DNA from: Isotricha intestinalis
Lineage: Eukaryota; Ciliophora; Litostomatea; Vestibuliferida; Isotrichidae
Direction of reading: 5' to 3'
DNA length: 18,510 nt
Assembly: GCA_023807065.1 (NCBI GenBank)
Contig: JAJJLU010000797.1
Coordinates: 1-18,510, forward strand
In this document: in pieces, positions 7,547 through 15,869 of the stretch
Numbering within the stretch: the stretch's first letter is position 1
How the letters are laid out: each line of letters opens with the position of its first letter
Notes under the pieces: generated by a model
What the model saw: the letters and a program-made list of their open reading frames with translations, nothing else
Databases searched by the model: none
Told to the model about the DNA's origin: nothing
Made by a program: the position numbers and the translations under genes

Positions 7547-9838
7547 ATGTCAGATAATAAAATTGAGGTAATGAACGAATCCATAGAAATTTCAAAAAAA
7601 AAGAATGAAGAAATAAAACTTCTTCCTGATCGTCCTTCAGATGTATTAAATAAATTTAAAGAAGAAATATTAGCAATTATAAGTGAAAATTCCAAAAATT
7701 TAGAAGAAAAAATTGAAAATTATAAATCTCATATTACAAAACAAGAAAATCAATATAATGAAATTATAAAAAGAATAAATTCTCAATATTCAGAAATTTT
7801 ATCATCTCAAGCGGAAATAAACACAAAAATTGATAAATTTAAAGGTTATGATGCTTTTGTAGCCAAAACAACAGATCAAATAACAACACATGAAATTAGA
7901 ATGGGAACAATTAAAATGGATTTAAATAAAGCAATAGAAAAATATGATAAAATTTATTTAGAAAATTTAGTCTATCCTGGTGTAATAGGCAATTTTTGTA
8001 AATATAAAAATTGTAAAGATTTCTTTGAAGATATAATAAATCAATTTAGTAAATTAAATTCATTTCGAGAAAGAAATATTTTAGATTTAAAAAGTTATAA
8101 AGAAAAATTAGAAGGAATAATAAAAACAATTAATATTATGGTTGATAATAATTCAAAAGCAAATATGCAATATTCAAATGAAATTGGAGCTAAAACTGAA
8201 AGAAACTGTAAAGATATGATTGAAATTGTTAATGAAAGAATGATGGAGTTAAGACTTGAAAATACAAAATATGCAATTGAATTAAAAGAAAAGTCGTTAG
8301 ATTTATCTAAAGATTGGGAAAAAATATTAAAGATTAAAGAAGAAATTAATGAACTCTTTAAAAACCAAGTTGATAATTTTAGAGTAATTAGTAATAATAC
8401 AATTAATTCTTTTAATGAATTTAAAAAAGATTATGGAACGATAAAATCTAAATTTTTTGAATTAGCTGAATTTATTAAAGATGTTCGTTTTAGGAAAAAT
8501 TTAGGTAATAATGTTCAAAAAAAAGAAATTAAAAATGTAGTTAAAAAAATAACATCAAAAAGAAAAAACTCATATGATGAAAGAGAATTAAAATTAACTA
8601 AAAAAGATAAAGAAGTATTAAATGTTAATTTTTTAAAAAATGATTCAAAAAGTAATTTAAGACAAAGCCAAAGTCAAGATGTTCAAAGAAAAGTAAAAAA
8701 TTATAATACTAAAGAAGAAAGGACAAATAATATTAAAAGAATTACTTCTGCAAATAATACATTTAACTCAAAAGAAGATAGTTTAATAGATACTTCTTCA
8801 AATATGACAATAGCACAAAATAATAATAATAATAATAATAGATATTTAAATAAAGAAGATGATAAAGTTATTCAAGAATTAGCACCTGAATTAGAACAAA
8901 GTAATAATAGAATTGATTTGCTTAAAAAAAATTTAGAAACTAAAAATACAAAAAATAATAATGTTTTAAATAATAAAAGTTTGGAAAAAATGAATGAAAA
9001 TGAAAATATAAATAATGAGTTTAAAAATAAAATTTTACATTCGATATCTTCTCAACAAACGATACAAAAAAATTTATGTGAAGATAATACAGAAAATAAA
9101 AAAAATATTATAAATTTAAAAAAAGAAAACAATAATTTAAGCAATAAATTAAATCAAATAGATAAAAAGTTAAAAGAATTCGAAAATACAATAAATCCAA
9201 AAATAAACGAAATTTTAAATCAAATAGAATCAATTAAAAATAATAATGTAAATAATAACACAGGTCAAAATTCTGTGAATAATAATTATAATTTCATTCA
9301 TGGAAACATAACAAACTATGGTGGATTTAATTCAAATAATAATATAATTAATAATAATCCTCAATCTCAAAATTCAAAAATAATAATAAATAATAATACA
9401 AAAGTTCCTTCAATTGAAACAGGAAAATTTCCTGGGATAAATCAAAATAAAAAAGTAATTCCCGTATCATCATCACCAACTAATAAAAAAAGTAATTTTT
9501 ATAATAGAGTTAAAACAGTGAGACCAACAACTGGAAGACCAATTTCAAAAATTGAAAATGTAAATCATAATTATGATAATTTATTTAATGAAAATAATAA
9601 TAGTTATATTAATAGTAATATTAATATAATTCCAGATAGAAAGACAATTAAAATTGAAAGTAAAAAAGAGAATAATGTTGAAATTAAATTTTTAGGTAAA
9701 ACTCAGTATAATTCTGAAAATAACAATGATAATATTCATTCTACAAGATGGGTGCAATTAAATAAAATTAATTCAAACCAAGTTAATAAAGGACAAAATT
9801 CGAATAAGTTAAGTGATTTCTTTTTTAAAGATGATTAA
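7547..9838 (+). CDS. Coiled-coil protein, unnamed, resembling a conserved protist family
   Basis: 763 residues, no signal peptide or membrane segment. Residues ~30-315 are a long alpha-helical, heptad-rich core with a more conserved centre: KFKGYDAFVAKTTDQITTHE (~97-116), YDKIYLENLVYPGVIGNFCK (~133-152), LNSFRERNILDLKSYKEKLE (~170-189) and EFIKDVRFRKNLG (~308-320). A basic, Asn-rich, probably disordered stretch (~321-500) follows. A second short coiled coil lies at ~505-570. The tail is basic and Ser/Asn-rich, containing RPTTGRPISK. The core reminds me of a conserved unnamed coiled-coil family in ciliates, remembered rather than searched. A scaffold or cytoskeletal role is only a guess. The start is the first ATG of the open frame; the upstream region is full of stops. 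It is divergently paired with the kinase gene. Confidence 0.85.
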   Translation: MSDNKIEVMNESIEISKKKNEEIKLLPDRPSDVLNKFKEEILAIISENSKNLEEKIENYKSHITKQENQYNEIIKRINSQYSEILSSQAEINTKIDKFKGYDAFVAKTTDQITTHEIRMGTIKMDLNKAIEKYDKIYLENLVYPGVIGNFCKYKNCKDFFEDIINQFSKLNSFRERNILDLKSYKEKLEGIIKTINIMVDNNSKANMQYSNEIGAKTERNCKDMIEIVNERMMELRLENTKYAIELKEKSLDLSKDWEKILKIKEEINELFKNQVDNFRVISNNTINSFNEFKKDYGTIKSKFFELAEFIKDVRFRKNLGNNVQKKEIKNVVKKITSKRKNSYDERELKLTKKDKEVLNVNFLKNDSKSNLRQSQSQDVQRKVKNYNTKEERTNNIKRITSANNTFNSKEDSLIDTSSNMTIAQNNNNNNNRYLNKEDDKVIQELAPELEQSNNRIDLLKKNLETKNTKNNNVLNNKSLEKMNENENINNEFKNKILHSISSQQTIQKNLCEDNTENKKNIINLKKENNNLSNKLNQIDKKLKEFENTINPKINEILNQIESIKNNNVNNNTGQNSVNNNYNFIHGNITNYGGFNSNNNIINNNPQSQNSKIIINNNTKVPSIETGKFPGINQNKKVIPVSSSPTNKKSNFYNRVKTVRPTTGRPISKIENVNHNYDNLFNENNNSYINSNINIIPDRKTIKIESKKENNVEIKFLGKTQYNSENNNDNIHSTRWVQLNKINSNQVNKGQNSNKLSDFFFKDD
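8818..8841 (+). repeat. AAT trinucleotide run (poly-Asn)
   Basis: A run of about eight AAT triplets inside the coiled-coil gene encodes a string of asparagines in the disordered linker. Such runs are common in AT-rich protist genomes and expand by slippage; the reading frame is kept. Confidence 0.9.
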
Positions 9839-10616
9839 AATATTTTTAAGAATATAAAATGAATTTGAAATATATATAATATGATTTTATTTTTAATAAA
9901 ATTAAATTATATTGAATTAATATATATTTAAATTAAAAAATAAAGCATGATAAAAAACATTATTGAAATAAAATAATATGTTTATATCAATTAATTATAT
10001 AACTATAATAGAATTTGAACAATATTTATAAAGTTAAAAGTTTATAAAACAGATAAAAATATAACTTTTAAATAAGTTATATCAATGCATAGGAAAATAA
10101 CTTAAGAATTCATTTGTAACATATACTCAAATATTCCTTTAAATTTAGTGATGTGTTCAAATAAAGAATAAATGTTATTAAAAGCGAAAAATGTCCTTTT
10201 AAATGCAGAAAATTTGAAATAATAACTTTAAAAGAAAAATATTTAAGAAGATTCAATTTAATTAAAATAAAATGTTATTATTCGTTATTTTGGATATGTG
10301 AAATAGAATAATATGAAGAACATATAAATACACTCCTTATAGGTTTAAATATAAATATTCTTTTCAAAAATCAAAAGAAAATTATAGATGAGTAAATATA
10401 TTAATCAAATGAAAAATGAATTAAATAATAAAAATCTCAAAGAAAAAAATTAACTTTTTTATTAATATAGTATTTTACTTAATTAATAATAATTTAATAA
10501 TTAAAATATAAAAAAATAATTAATTTTATAACTTGTTCATACTGGATATTTTTTCAAATAAAACTAAAATAAACGAATAGTAAAATATTTAATTAACTAT
10601 ATAAAATTAATAAATT
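9839..10616. other. Convergent intergenic region without a confident gene
   Basis: 778 bp between the 3' end of the coiled-coil gene (plus) and the 3' end of the PPGG-motif gene (minus). It is A/T-rich. The stretch ~10199-10390 has longer open runs on the plus strand than its surroundings, broken by stops, and could be an old coding remnant, but it has no motif I can name. A 21-codon frame starting at 10388 (MSKYINQMKNELNN...) is too short and low in complexity to call. No tRNA, rRNA or snRNA is recognisable. Confidence 0.45.
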
Positions 10617-11270
10617 TTAACACATATTAAAAGTAGCAACAAATCCTTTTCTTTTTTTTCCTTCTTCTTCTTTATCATTTCCTTTATTGTTATCATCATC
10701 ATTATTTAAAACTTGTATAGAACTAAAAACTTTTTTAGTGATAATTTTTTTATTTTCATTTTGATTAGCTTCAACAGGTTTAAATTGATTATTATTTTGG
10801 TTAAAATGTCTATTATTATTTTGATTAAATTGATTGTTATTTTGATTAAATTGTTGATTTTGATTTAAATTTCTGTTGTCATTTTGATTATACATAGCAT
10901 GTCTAAATTCAGGAGATTCATTAGTATTTCTATTATTTCTTTTAATTTTATTAGGAAGAAATCTTTCATCAGGTTGATTATACATAGCTTCTTTAAATTC
11001 ATTTGATTCGACAACATTTCTATTTTTCATTTGATTATTATAATTTTGTTCTTGTTGTAATTCATAAGAAGTTTTAAATTGATCATTTCTTTTATTTTGA
11101 ATTTTCGGTTTTTGAGGTTCTGGTTCTTCAAATCCCCAAGCTAAATTCCAATGATCTTCTCCTCCTGGAGGATGGATAACTCGAGTTGATGTTTTTCCTG
11201 TTTTTCGAAAACTATCTATGTTCATTGCGTTTACATTTTGAATGTGATCTATCATACGTCCTCTATCCAT
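10617..11270 (-). CDS. Small protein with a Jupiter/HN1-like 'RVxxPPGG' motif, possibly microtubule-associated
   Basis: 217 residues. Near the N-terminus it has STRVIHPPGGEDHWNLAWGF (residues 28-47), which resembles the 'SSRVLxPPGG...F..GF' motif of Jupiter/HN1 (JPT) microtubule-associated proteins and similar short motifs in other protist proteins. Two copies of an ~18-residue element follow, ES-EF--AMYNQ-D-R-L, at 88-105 and 118-135. Then comes an Asn/Gln/Phe-rich repeat (FNQNNNQ, ~136-165) and a basic tail ending KKRKGFVATFNMC. No membrane segment or enzyme motif is present; most of the chain looks disordered. The microtubule role is inferred from one short motif and could be coincidence. 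The start follows an A-rich leader (AAAATGG); Met6 is an alternative. Convergent with the coiled-coil gene and in tandem with the acidic-protein gene. Confidence 0.75.
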   Translation of the reverse strand: MDRGRMIDHIQNVNAMNIDSFRKTGKTSTRVIHPPGGEDHWNLAWGFEEPEPQKPKIQNKRNDQFKTSYELQQEQNYNNQMKNRNVVESNEFKEAMYNQPDERFLPNKIKRNNRNTNESPEFRHAMYNQNDNRNLNQNQQFNQNNNQFNQNNNRHFNQNNNQFKPVEANQNENKKIITKKVFSSIQVLNNDDDNNKGNDKEEEGKKRKGFVATFNMC

Positions 11271-11461
11271 TTTCTTATAAATTGTATTTTATAAAAACTT
11301 TTTTTATTTATATATTATTTTTTTTAAAGTGGTGTTTTTTATTATTTTTTTTTTTGAGAAATTATTTATTTTTTTTTAATTTATTTAAAATATTTTAAAA
11401 CGCTTTTTTAAAAAGATAATTAATAATTAATTGGTTTTTTATATTATTTAATGATATTTTT
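11271..11461. other. Spacer between two minus-strand genes
   Basis: 191 bp, strongly T-rich on the plus strand, holding the upstream region of the PPGG-motif gene and the 3' flank of the acidic-protein gene. No coding sequence or structured element is evident. Confidence 0.45.
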
Positions 11462-13849
11462 TCATTTTGTTGTTTTACTAAAATTTTCATTTTTACTTTT
11501 ATTCATATTACTTGTAGTAGTTTTATTTTGTAAATTTCCAGTTTTATTTTTATTAGAAGAAGATAATTTTTGAGTTTGATTTAAATTAGATTCATGTTGT
11601 TTATATTTAAAAGCAGCAACTTGAGTATTTAAAGTTGGATTCTTCCTAACAGCTTCTTCTTGAGAATCTTTATTTTTATTATTTATATTTTTACTCACTT
11701 GCATTTGATTAATAGTACTCATTAATTCATCAGGTTTAATATCTTCTTTTTTTTTCTTTGGAACTGAACCTAAAGTATCTCTATAAACACTATCATAAAC
11801 AATAAAACCTTTATCATTAACAAAACCAGAATTTTGTAAAAATTTTTTATTTATTTCAGTTGAAAAATATGGATTTAAATTTTTATCTAATAAAGGATTA
11901 TAAATTTTATATCTTGATTTTTTTTTATCAATACAATCTAAAACAAAATTACCTTCTTGTTTTTTCGCTGCTGAATCACCAAATATTTTATCAACAGTAC
12001 TTTTACTTATATTAACTTGATAGAAATTTTTATTTTTTGGAGCTTCTAAACCATTTTTTTTTAATTCAATCATTTTTTTAATTACTTCCATTCCAGTTAA
12101 ATAACTAATAAAAATATTTTCATCTGAACTTCCTGCTTCAGCAAGTTTAGATAATAAACAACAATCAAATATCATTTTATATTCATCATAATTTTCTTTA
12201 ATTATATTTTTATAATCTTCTACTAATTCCATATTATGTGGATTTGGTTTTGGATAACATTTCATATCATATTCTGTTATATCTGGTCTTTCACAATCTT
12301 TTGTTACTTTTACTATTAAATATTTTTTAAAATCATCTATAAATATTCCTATTTTTTCACTAAAGGGTAATGGAGATTTTTGACATATTTCTGATGAGAA
12401 TATTTCATATACTTTTCTTTTATCTAATTTATCTTTCTTTTTATCTTTTTTATCTTTTTCTTTTTTATTTTTATCTTCCTCCTTTTTTTCATCTTCTTTT
12501 TTATTGTCTTCTTTTTTATCTTCTTCTTCTTGATTTTCATCTTTATTTTCTTCTTCTTTTTTTTCTTCATTTTCTTCTTTATTTTCTTCATTATTTTCTT
12601 CATTATTTTCTTCTTTATTTTCTTCTTCATTATTTTCTTCTTTATTTTCTTCTTTTTTTTCTTCATTATTTTCTTCATTATTTTCTTCATCTTTTTTTTC
12701 ATCTGGTTTTTGTTTATCTTCAACTTCTTCATCTTCAATATAATTTACTTCATCTTTTTTACTTTTCTTTTTTTTTTTCTTTTTATTTTTAACACCCATA
12801 AATTTTTCCCTTTTTTTCTTTTTTTCTTCTCTTTTTTTTTTCTCTTCTTCTTCTTTTTGTTTTTTCTCTTCTTTTTCTTGTTTTTTTTTTTTTTCATAAA
12901 ATTGATTCATTAAATTATAAACATCATCTTTATTACCAAAAATATAAATATCAGGGAAATAAAGTATATTTTTTAATTCTTCAAAATCACAATCTCCTTT
13001 ACCAACATTTAAAATAATATTTGTTGCAGTATTTAATTTTAAATATATAAAAAATCCTTTTAAATCATCTAATTTTAGTGAATTAGCAATTTCACTTTCA
13101 GTAAAATCTTTTAAATCAAAATAAACAAAATCATAATTTCCAACATCAACTTCAGTTATTTTTGTAAATGGATTTTCATCTTCATCTTCTTCTTCATTTT
13201 CATTTTCATTATTATTATTATTTTCATTATTTTTATTTTCTTCATTTTCATTATTATTATTATCTTCATTTCCTTCTTGTGGTGGTTTTTCTGCTTCTTT
13301 TTCTTTCTCATTGTTTTCTTCTTCAGGAGCATTTTCATCTTTTTTTTCTTCATCTTTTTTTTCTTCATCTTTTTTTTCTTCGTTTTTTTCTTCTTCATTT
13401 TTTTCTTCTTTTTTAGGACCACTTAAACCTTTACTATTAGTTAAAGAAAAATTTTTTTCATCTTCACCACATTTTATATTTAATGATATTGCAACATTAC
13501 ATTCACAAACTTCAGATTGATGTAATTTTATTGAATTTGCATCTGAAACATAATCTATAAATTCTTTAAATTTTTGTTGATTTTCATCACAATCCATTTT
13601 ATCTAATATTATGTAATCTATTGATACTTTTTTTTTGTTTATTTTATTACTTGTTAATATCATATTTATTGTCTCATTTTCTGAACTTACTTCTATTTTA
13701 TCCCATAAACTTTTATCATCTAATAAAAATTGTAAATCTTTTACTTCTTTTACTTCTTCATAATTTATATTCTTTTCTTTTATATATTTTGAATCTATTT
13801 CTAAAGAAAATAATAAATTTAAATTTCCCATTGTTATTAAGCTCGGCAT
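11462..13849 (-). CDS. Large acidic and Lys/Glu-rich protein with three conserved-looking blocks, function unknown
   Basis: 795 residues. Folded-looking blocks alternate with charged linkers: block 1 at ~5-140 (includes QSEVCECNVAISLNIKCGED); acidic Glu/Asn linker ~146-228; block 2 at ~229-318 (DFVYFDLKDF, LKGFFIYLKL, ILNVGKGDCDFEELKN, FPDIYIFGNKDDV); Lys-rich helix ~319-370; Glu/Lys/Asn repeats ~371-475; block 3 at ~480-700 (YDMKCYPKPNPHNMELVEDY, FISYLTGMEVIKKMIELKKN, NPLLDKNLNPYFSTEINKKF, GFIVYDSVYRDTLG); and a basic Asn/Ser-rich tail. Block interruption by long charged coils is seen in some axonemal proteins, but I cannot assign a family. The stop is TGA, followed four codons later by an in-frame TAA, so only K-K-Y-H would be added if TGA were sense. 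M1 lies in an AAAAATG context; M7 is an alternative start. Numerous spurious frames overlap its charged repeats. Confidence 0.85.
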   Translation of the reverse strand: MPSLITMGNLNLLFSLEIDSKYIKEKNINYEEVKEVKDLQFLLDDKSLWDKIEVSSENETINMILTSNKINKKKVSIDYIILDKMDCDENQQKFKEFIDYVSDANSIKLHQSEVCECNVAISLNIKCGEDEKNFSLTNSKGLSGPKKEEKNEEEKNEEKKDEEKKDEEKKDENAPEEENNEKEKEAEKPPQEGNEDNNNNENEENKNNENNNNNENENEEEDEDENPFTKITEVDVGNYDFVYFDLKDFTESEIANSLKLDDLKGFFIYLKLNTATNIILNVGKGDCDFEELKNILYFPDIYIFGNKDDVYNLMNQFYEKKKKQEKEEKKQKEEEEKKKREEKKKKREKFMGVKNKKKKKKKSKKDEVNYIEDEEVEDKQKPDEKKDEENNEENNEEKKEENKEENNEEENKEENNEENNEENKEENEEKKEEENKDENQEEEDKKEDNKKEDEKKEEDKNKKEKDKKDKKKDKLDKRKVYEIFSSEICQKSPLPFSEKIGIFIDDFKKYLIVKVTKDCERPDITEYDMKCYPKPNPHNMELVEDYKNIIKENYDEYKMIFDCCLLSKLAEAGSSDENIFISYLTGMEVIKKMIELKKNGLEAPKNKNFYQVNISKSTVDKIFGDSAAKKQEGNFVLDCIDKKKSRYKIYNPLLDKNLNPYFSTEINKKFLQNSGFVNDKGFIVYDSVYRDTLGSVPKKKKEDIKPDELMSTINQMQVSKNINNKNKDSQEEAVRKNPTLNTQVAAFKYKQHESNLNQTQKLSSSNKNKTGNLQNKTTTSNMNKSKNENFSKTTK
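12420..12900 (-). repeat. Homopurine/homopyrimidine low-complexity tract
   Basis: The coding strand is almost pure A/G (GAA, AAA, AAT codons) for about 480 bp, and the plus strand is almost pure T/C. It encodes the Lys-rich helix and the Glu/Lys/Asn repeats of the acidic protein. Short imperfect units of 9-15 bp (GAAGAAAATAAAGAA-type) recur. A second, shorter tract of the same kind lies at ~13160-13420. Both produce meaningless open frames on both strands. Confidence 0.9.
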
Positions 13850-14000
13850 TTTTTTCAGTTACTATTTAATATATTTATATTTTTATTTATAATTAATGAA
13901 TATGGAATTGAATTAAAATTTTTTATAAAATTACAAATAATAAAATCTCAATTGATTAATAAATAATTCTTATATCAATAATAAATAAAATAAAAATCAC
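13850..14000. other. Spacer between two minus-strand genes
   Basis: AT-rich sequence upstream of the acidic-protein gene and downstream of the CaMKI-like kinase gene. Apart from the palindrome listed separately at its right edge, no element stands out. Confidence 0.4.
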
Positions 14001-14027
14001 TAAAAAGTAAGAACTTCTTACTTTTTA
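14001..14027. repeat. 27-bp perfect palindrome over the kinase stop codon
   Basis: Two 13-base arms, TAAAAAGTAAGAA (14001-14013) and TTCTTACTTTTTA (14015-14027), are exact reverse complements around a single central C at 14014. On the minus strand the first arm met by transcription covers the last codons (Lys-Lys-stop) of the kinase gene. In RNA it would form a stem of about 12 pairs with a tiny loop, overlapping the stop codon. It could act in 3'-end formation or transcript stability, or be chance in A/T-rich DNA; the unbroken 13-bp arms make chance less attractive. Confidence 0.75.
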
Positions 14028-15001
14028 TCAAATACAATTTTTTTCCAACAATTAACAATTAAACTAGCCATAATAGCACTTTTTAATTTAATTTTTTTTC
14101 TAAATTCGGTATAATCATCTTTAAACATAAGAGTTTCATTAGAATAATTACATTTATTAAGCCAAGGATGTTTCAAAATTTCTTCACAGCTTAATCTTTT
14201 ACTGGGTTCAACAACAAGTAATTTTTGAATTAAATCTTTAGCTTCCTCACTAACATGATCCCAATAAGGACTAGCAAATTCATATTTAGCATTTTTAATA
14301 TATTCAAATAATTCATTATTATCTTCAGCATAAAAAGGGGGAAAACCACATAGCATAACATATAAAATAACACCAAGAGACCAGCAATCAACTTTATTAT
14401 CATAACCTTTACTTTCAATAATTTCAGGACTAACATATGAAGGAGTTCCACAAGCAGTAAATAATTTTTCTTGAGCTTTTGGTATTAAAAATTTAGCAAA
14501 ACCAAAATCACTTACTTTAATAAGGGAATTTTCCTCATTTGTTGCATATAATAAATTTTCTGGTTTAAGATCTCTATGAACAATACCTAATGAATGACAA
14601 TATCTAACAGCATCAACTATAGGTCTAAAAGTTTCTACTGCTTGTTTTTCTGTATAATGTTCGTATTCAACTATTTTATCAAATAATTCTCCTCCTTGCA
14701 TATATTCCATAATAATAAATACTACATCATGACATTCATAATATTCATATACTCTTACTATATTTGGATGATCTATAATTGACATTATTTTTAATTCATT
14801 ATATAATGATTCTAATTCTGTTTCTCCTAAAGATGATTTATCTATTATTTTTATTGCAAATGTATCTCCTGTATCTTTTTTTATTCCCTTTCTTACTATA
14901 GCTGATGCACCTTCTCCTAATATTGTTTCTTGATCTATTATATATATGTCTTCAATTAATCCAGGACGATATAAAGAATTTTTATTTGATGAATCTAACA
15001 T
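14018..15001 (-). CDS. CaMKI-like calcium/calmodulin-dependent Ser/Thr protein kinase
   Basis: 327 residues, a compact CaMK-group kinase. The catalytic domain spans ~20-281: glycine loop GEGASAIV (29-36, the third Gly replaced by Ala), FAIK Lys51, alpha-C Glu69, MEYMQGGELFD hinge, HRDLKPEN with Asp144 and Asn149, DFG at 165-167, activation segment FTACGTPSYVSPE (181-193), DCWSLGV and HPWL. Thr182 sits where CaMKK phosphorylates CaMKI (family STACGTPGYVAPE). The C-terminal segment ~296-320 (FRKKIKLKSAIMASLIVNCW) is basic and amphipathic and resembles the autoinhibitory/calmodulin-binding tail of CaMKI; binding is inferred. There are no EF-hands, so it is not a CDPK. All catalytic residues are present. 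The protein begins MLDSSNK after an A-run, and no upstream in-frame Met extends a conserved region. Its stop lies within a palindrome. Confidence 0.93.
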   Translation of the reverse strand: MLDSSNKNSLYRPGLIEDIYIIDQETILGEGASAIVRKGIKKDTGDTFAIKIIDKSSLGETELESLYNELKIMSIIDHPNIVRVYEYYECHDVVFIIMEYMQGGELFDKIVEYEHYTEKQAVETFRPIVDAVRYCHSLGIVHRDLKPENLLYATNEENSLIKVSDFGFAKFLIPKAQEKLFTACGTPSYVSPEIIESKGYDNKVDCWSLGVILYVMLCGFPPFYAEDNNELFEYIKNAKYEFASPYWDHVSEEAKDLIQKLLVVEPSKRLSCEEILKHPWLNKCNYSNETLMFKDDYTEFRKKIKLKSAIMASLIVNCWKKIVFDKK

Positions 15002-15660
15002 TTTTTTAGGATTAGAATAAATATTTTTTTATTTATTTTTATTCAAATGAATGATTTATTGATTAAATATTTATAAATCACATAAAGAAGTGTGAAAAAA
15101 AAAATAAAATTCTTGTAAAATCGAAATAAAAACAATATTAATTAAGTTTAATAATATATTTAAAGAAATAATTTTTAAATAAAGTAAATTCGAAATATCA
15201 TTTAATAAAAGAAATAACAGAAAGAAAATGAAAAAACAAAATTTAAAAAAATATCATATTTCAGAAGTGTAGGAGGTAAAAAACTCATAAAGATAATTAT
15301 TTTTTTCATATAAATTAGGTGAAACTCTAATAAAAAAAGAATTACTAATGATAATTAAAATTCTTAAATATATTAATGAATTACAAAATTGGTGTTTATT
15401 GTAATGAAGATAATTTAACTAATGCTGTATCTCATTTTAAGAATTTTAAGTTTCTGATATGAAAGTCAATGAGTAAAGTTTATTATTTGGAAAAATACCT
15501 TTTATTTATATTAAATTTATTATTGATATAAAGATGAAAAAAAGAATTTATGAACATCATTTATATCTTAAATATTATAATAATCATCATTTTAATAATT
15601 TTAATATATAAATATCATTTAAATATTTTTTATTTTAATCACATTGTATGTCTATATAAA
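15002..15660. other. AT-rich stretch with a possible plus-strand coding remnant
   Basis: Upstream region of the CaMKI-like gene followed by decayed-looking DNA. Between about 15270 and 15615 the plus strand carries pieces of open frame that switch frame (for example NYKIGVYCNEDNLTNAVSHF from ~15378, then SLLFGKIPFIYIKFIIDIK from ~15475). These look more protein-like than the flanking noise, but I cannot assign them to a family. Nothing else is recognisable. Confidence 0.35.
15270..15615 (+). pseudogene. Possible unidentified gene remnant, frameshifted
   Basis: Three plus-strand segments in different frames: one with LGETLIKKELLMIIKILKYI, one with NYKIGVYCNEDNLTNAVSHF, one with LLFGKIPFIYIKFIIDIK. 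They lie end to end within 350 bp and are separated by stops or frame changes. The mixed, non-repetitive composition (Cys, Asp, Gly, Val, His) is unlike translated intergenic DNA here. No family is recognised. It may be chance. Confidence 0.22.
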
Positions 15661-15869
15661 ATTATTTAAAAGAGAATAAATCATTTTCTCATCATAACAA
15701 TCTTTATCCCTCTTCACCCTATAATAATCTCACTTCTCATTTTCCAATAACTAATTAATTTTCTCTTTTTAATTTTTTTTCAATTTTATTTAAATATTTT
15801 GTGCTTTCAAATTGATTTAAAGAAAAAGCTTCAAACATACTTTTATGGTTTTCCGTTTCACTTGCTCCA
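15660..15869. other. Downstream flank of the glucosaminidase remnant
   Basis: The minus strand has a further open piece at ~15870-15770 (KSGASETENHKSMFEAFSLN, continuing FESTKYLNKI). It does not match the barrel sequence expected after the DHFLIP block. It may be a diverged part of the dead gene or DNA joined by a deletion. The rest is AT-rich with no feature. Confidence 0.3.

Noticed and set aside
9839..10616. Structured RNA gene in the long intergenic region
   Set aside because: No tRNA, 5S or snRNA signature seen by eye; only AT-rich sequence with weak open runs.
11186..11398. Plus-strand 70-codon Phe-rich frame
   Set aside because: Overlaps the 5' end of the PPGG-motif gene and T-rich spacer; no protein-like features.
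12370..13520. Several plus-strand Phe/Leu/Ser-rich frames and minus-strand Lys/Met-rich frames
   Set aside because: They are other-frame translations of the homopurine Glu/Lys/Asn tracts in the acidic-protein gene; composition is pure low complexity.
13621..13869. Plus-strand hydrophobic 82-codon frame
   Set aside because: Antisense to the N-terminal block of the acidic protein; hydrophobicity is the complement of Lys/Glu/Asn codons.
14230..14451. Minus-strand 73-codon frame inside the CaMKI-like kinase
   Set aside because: Shifted-frame shadow of the kinase domain.
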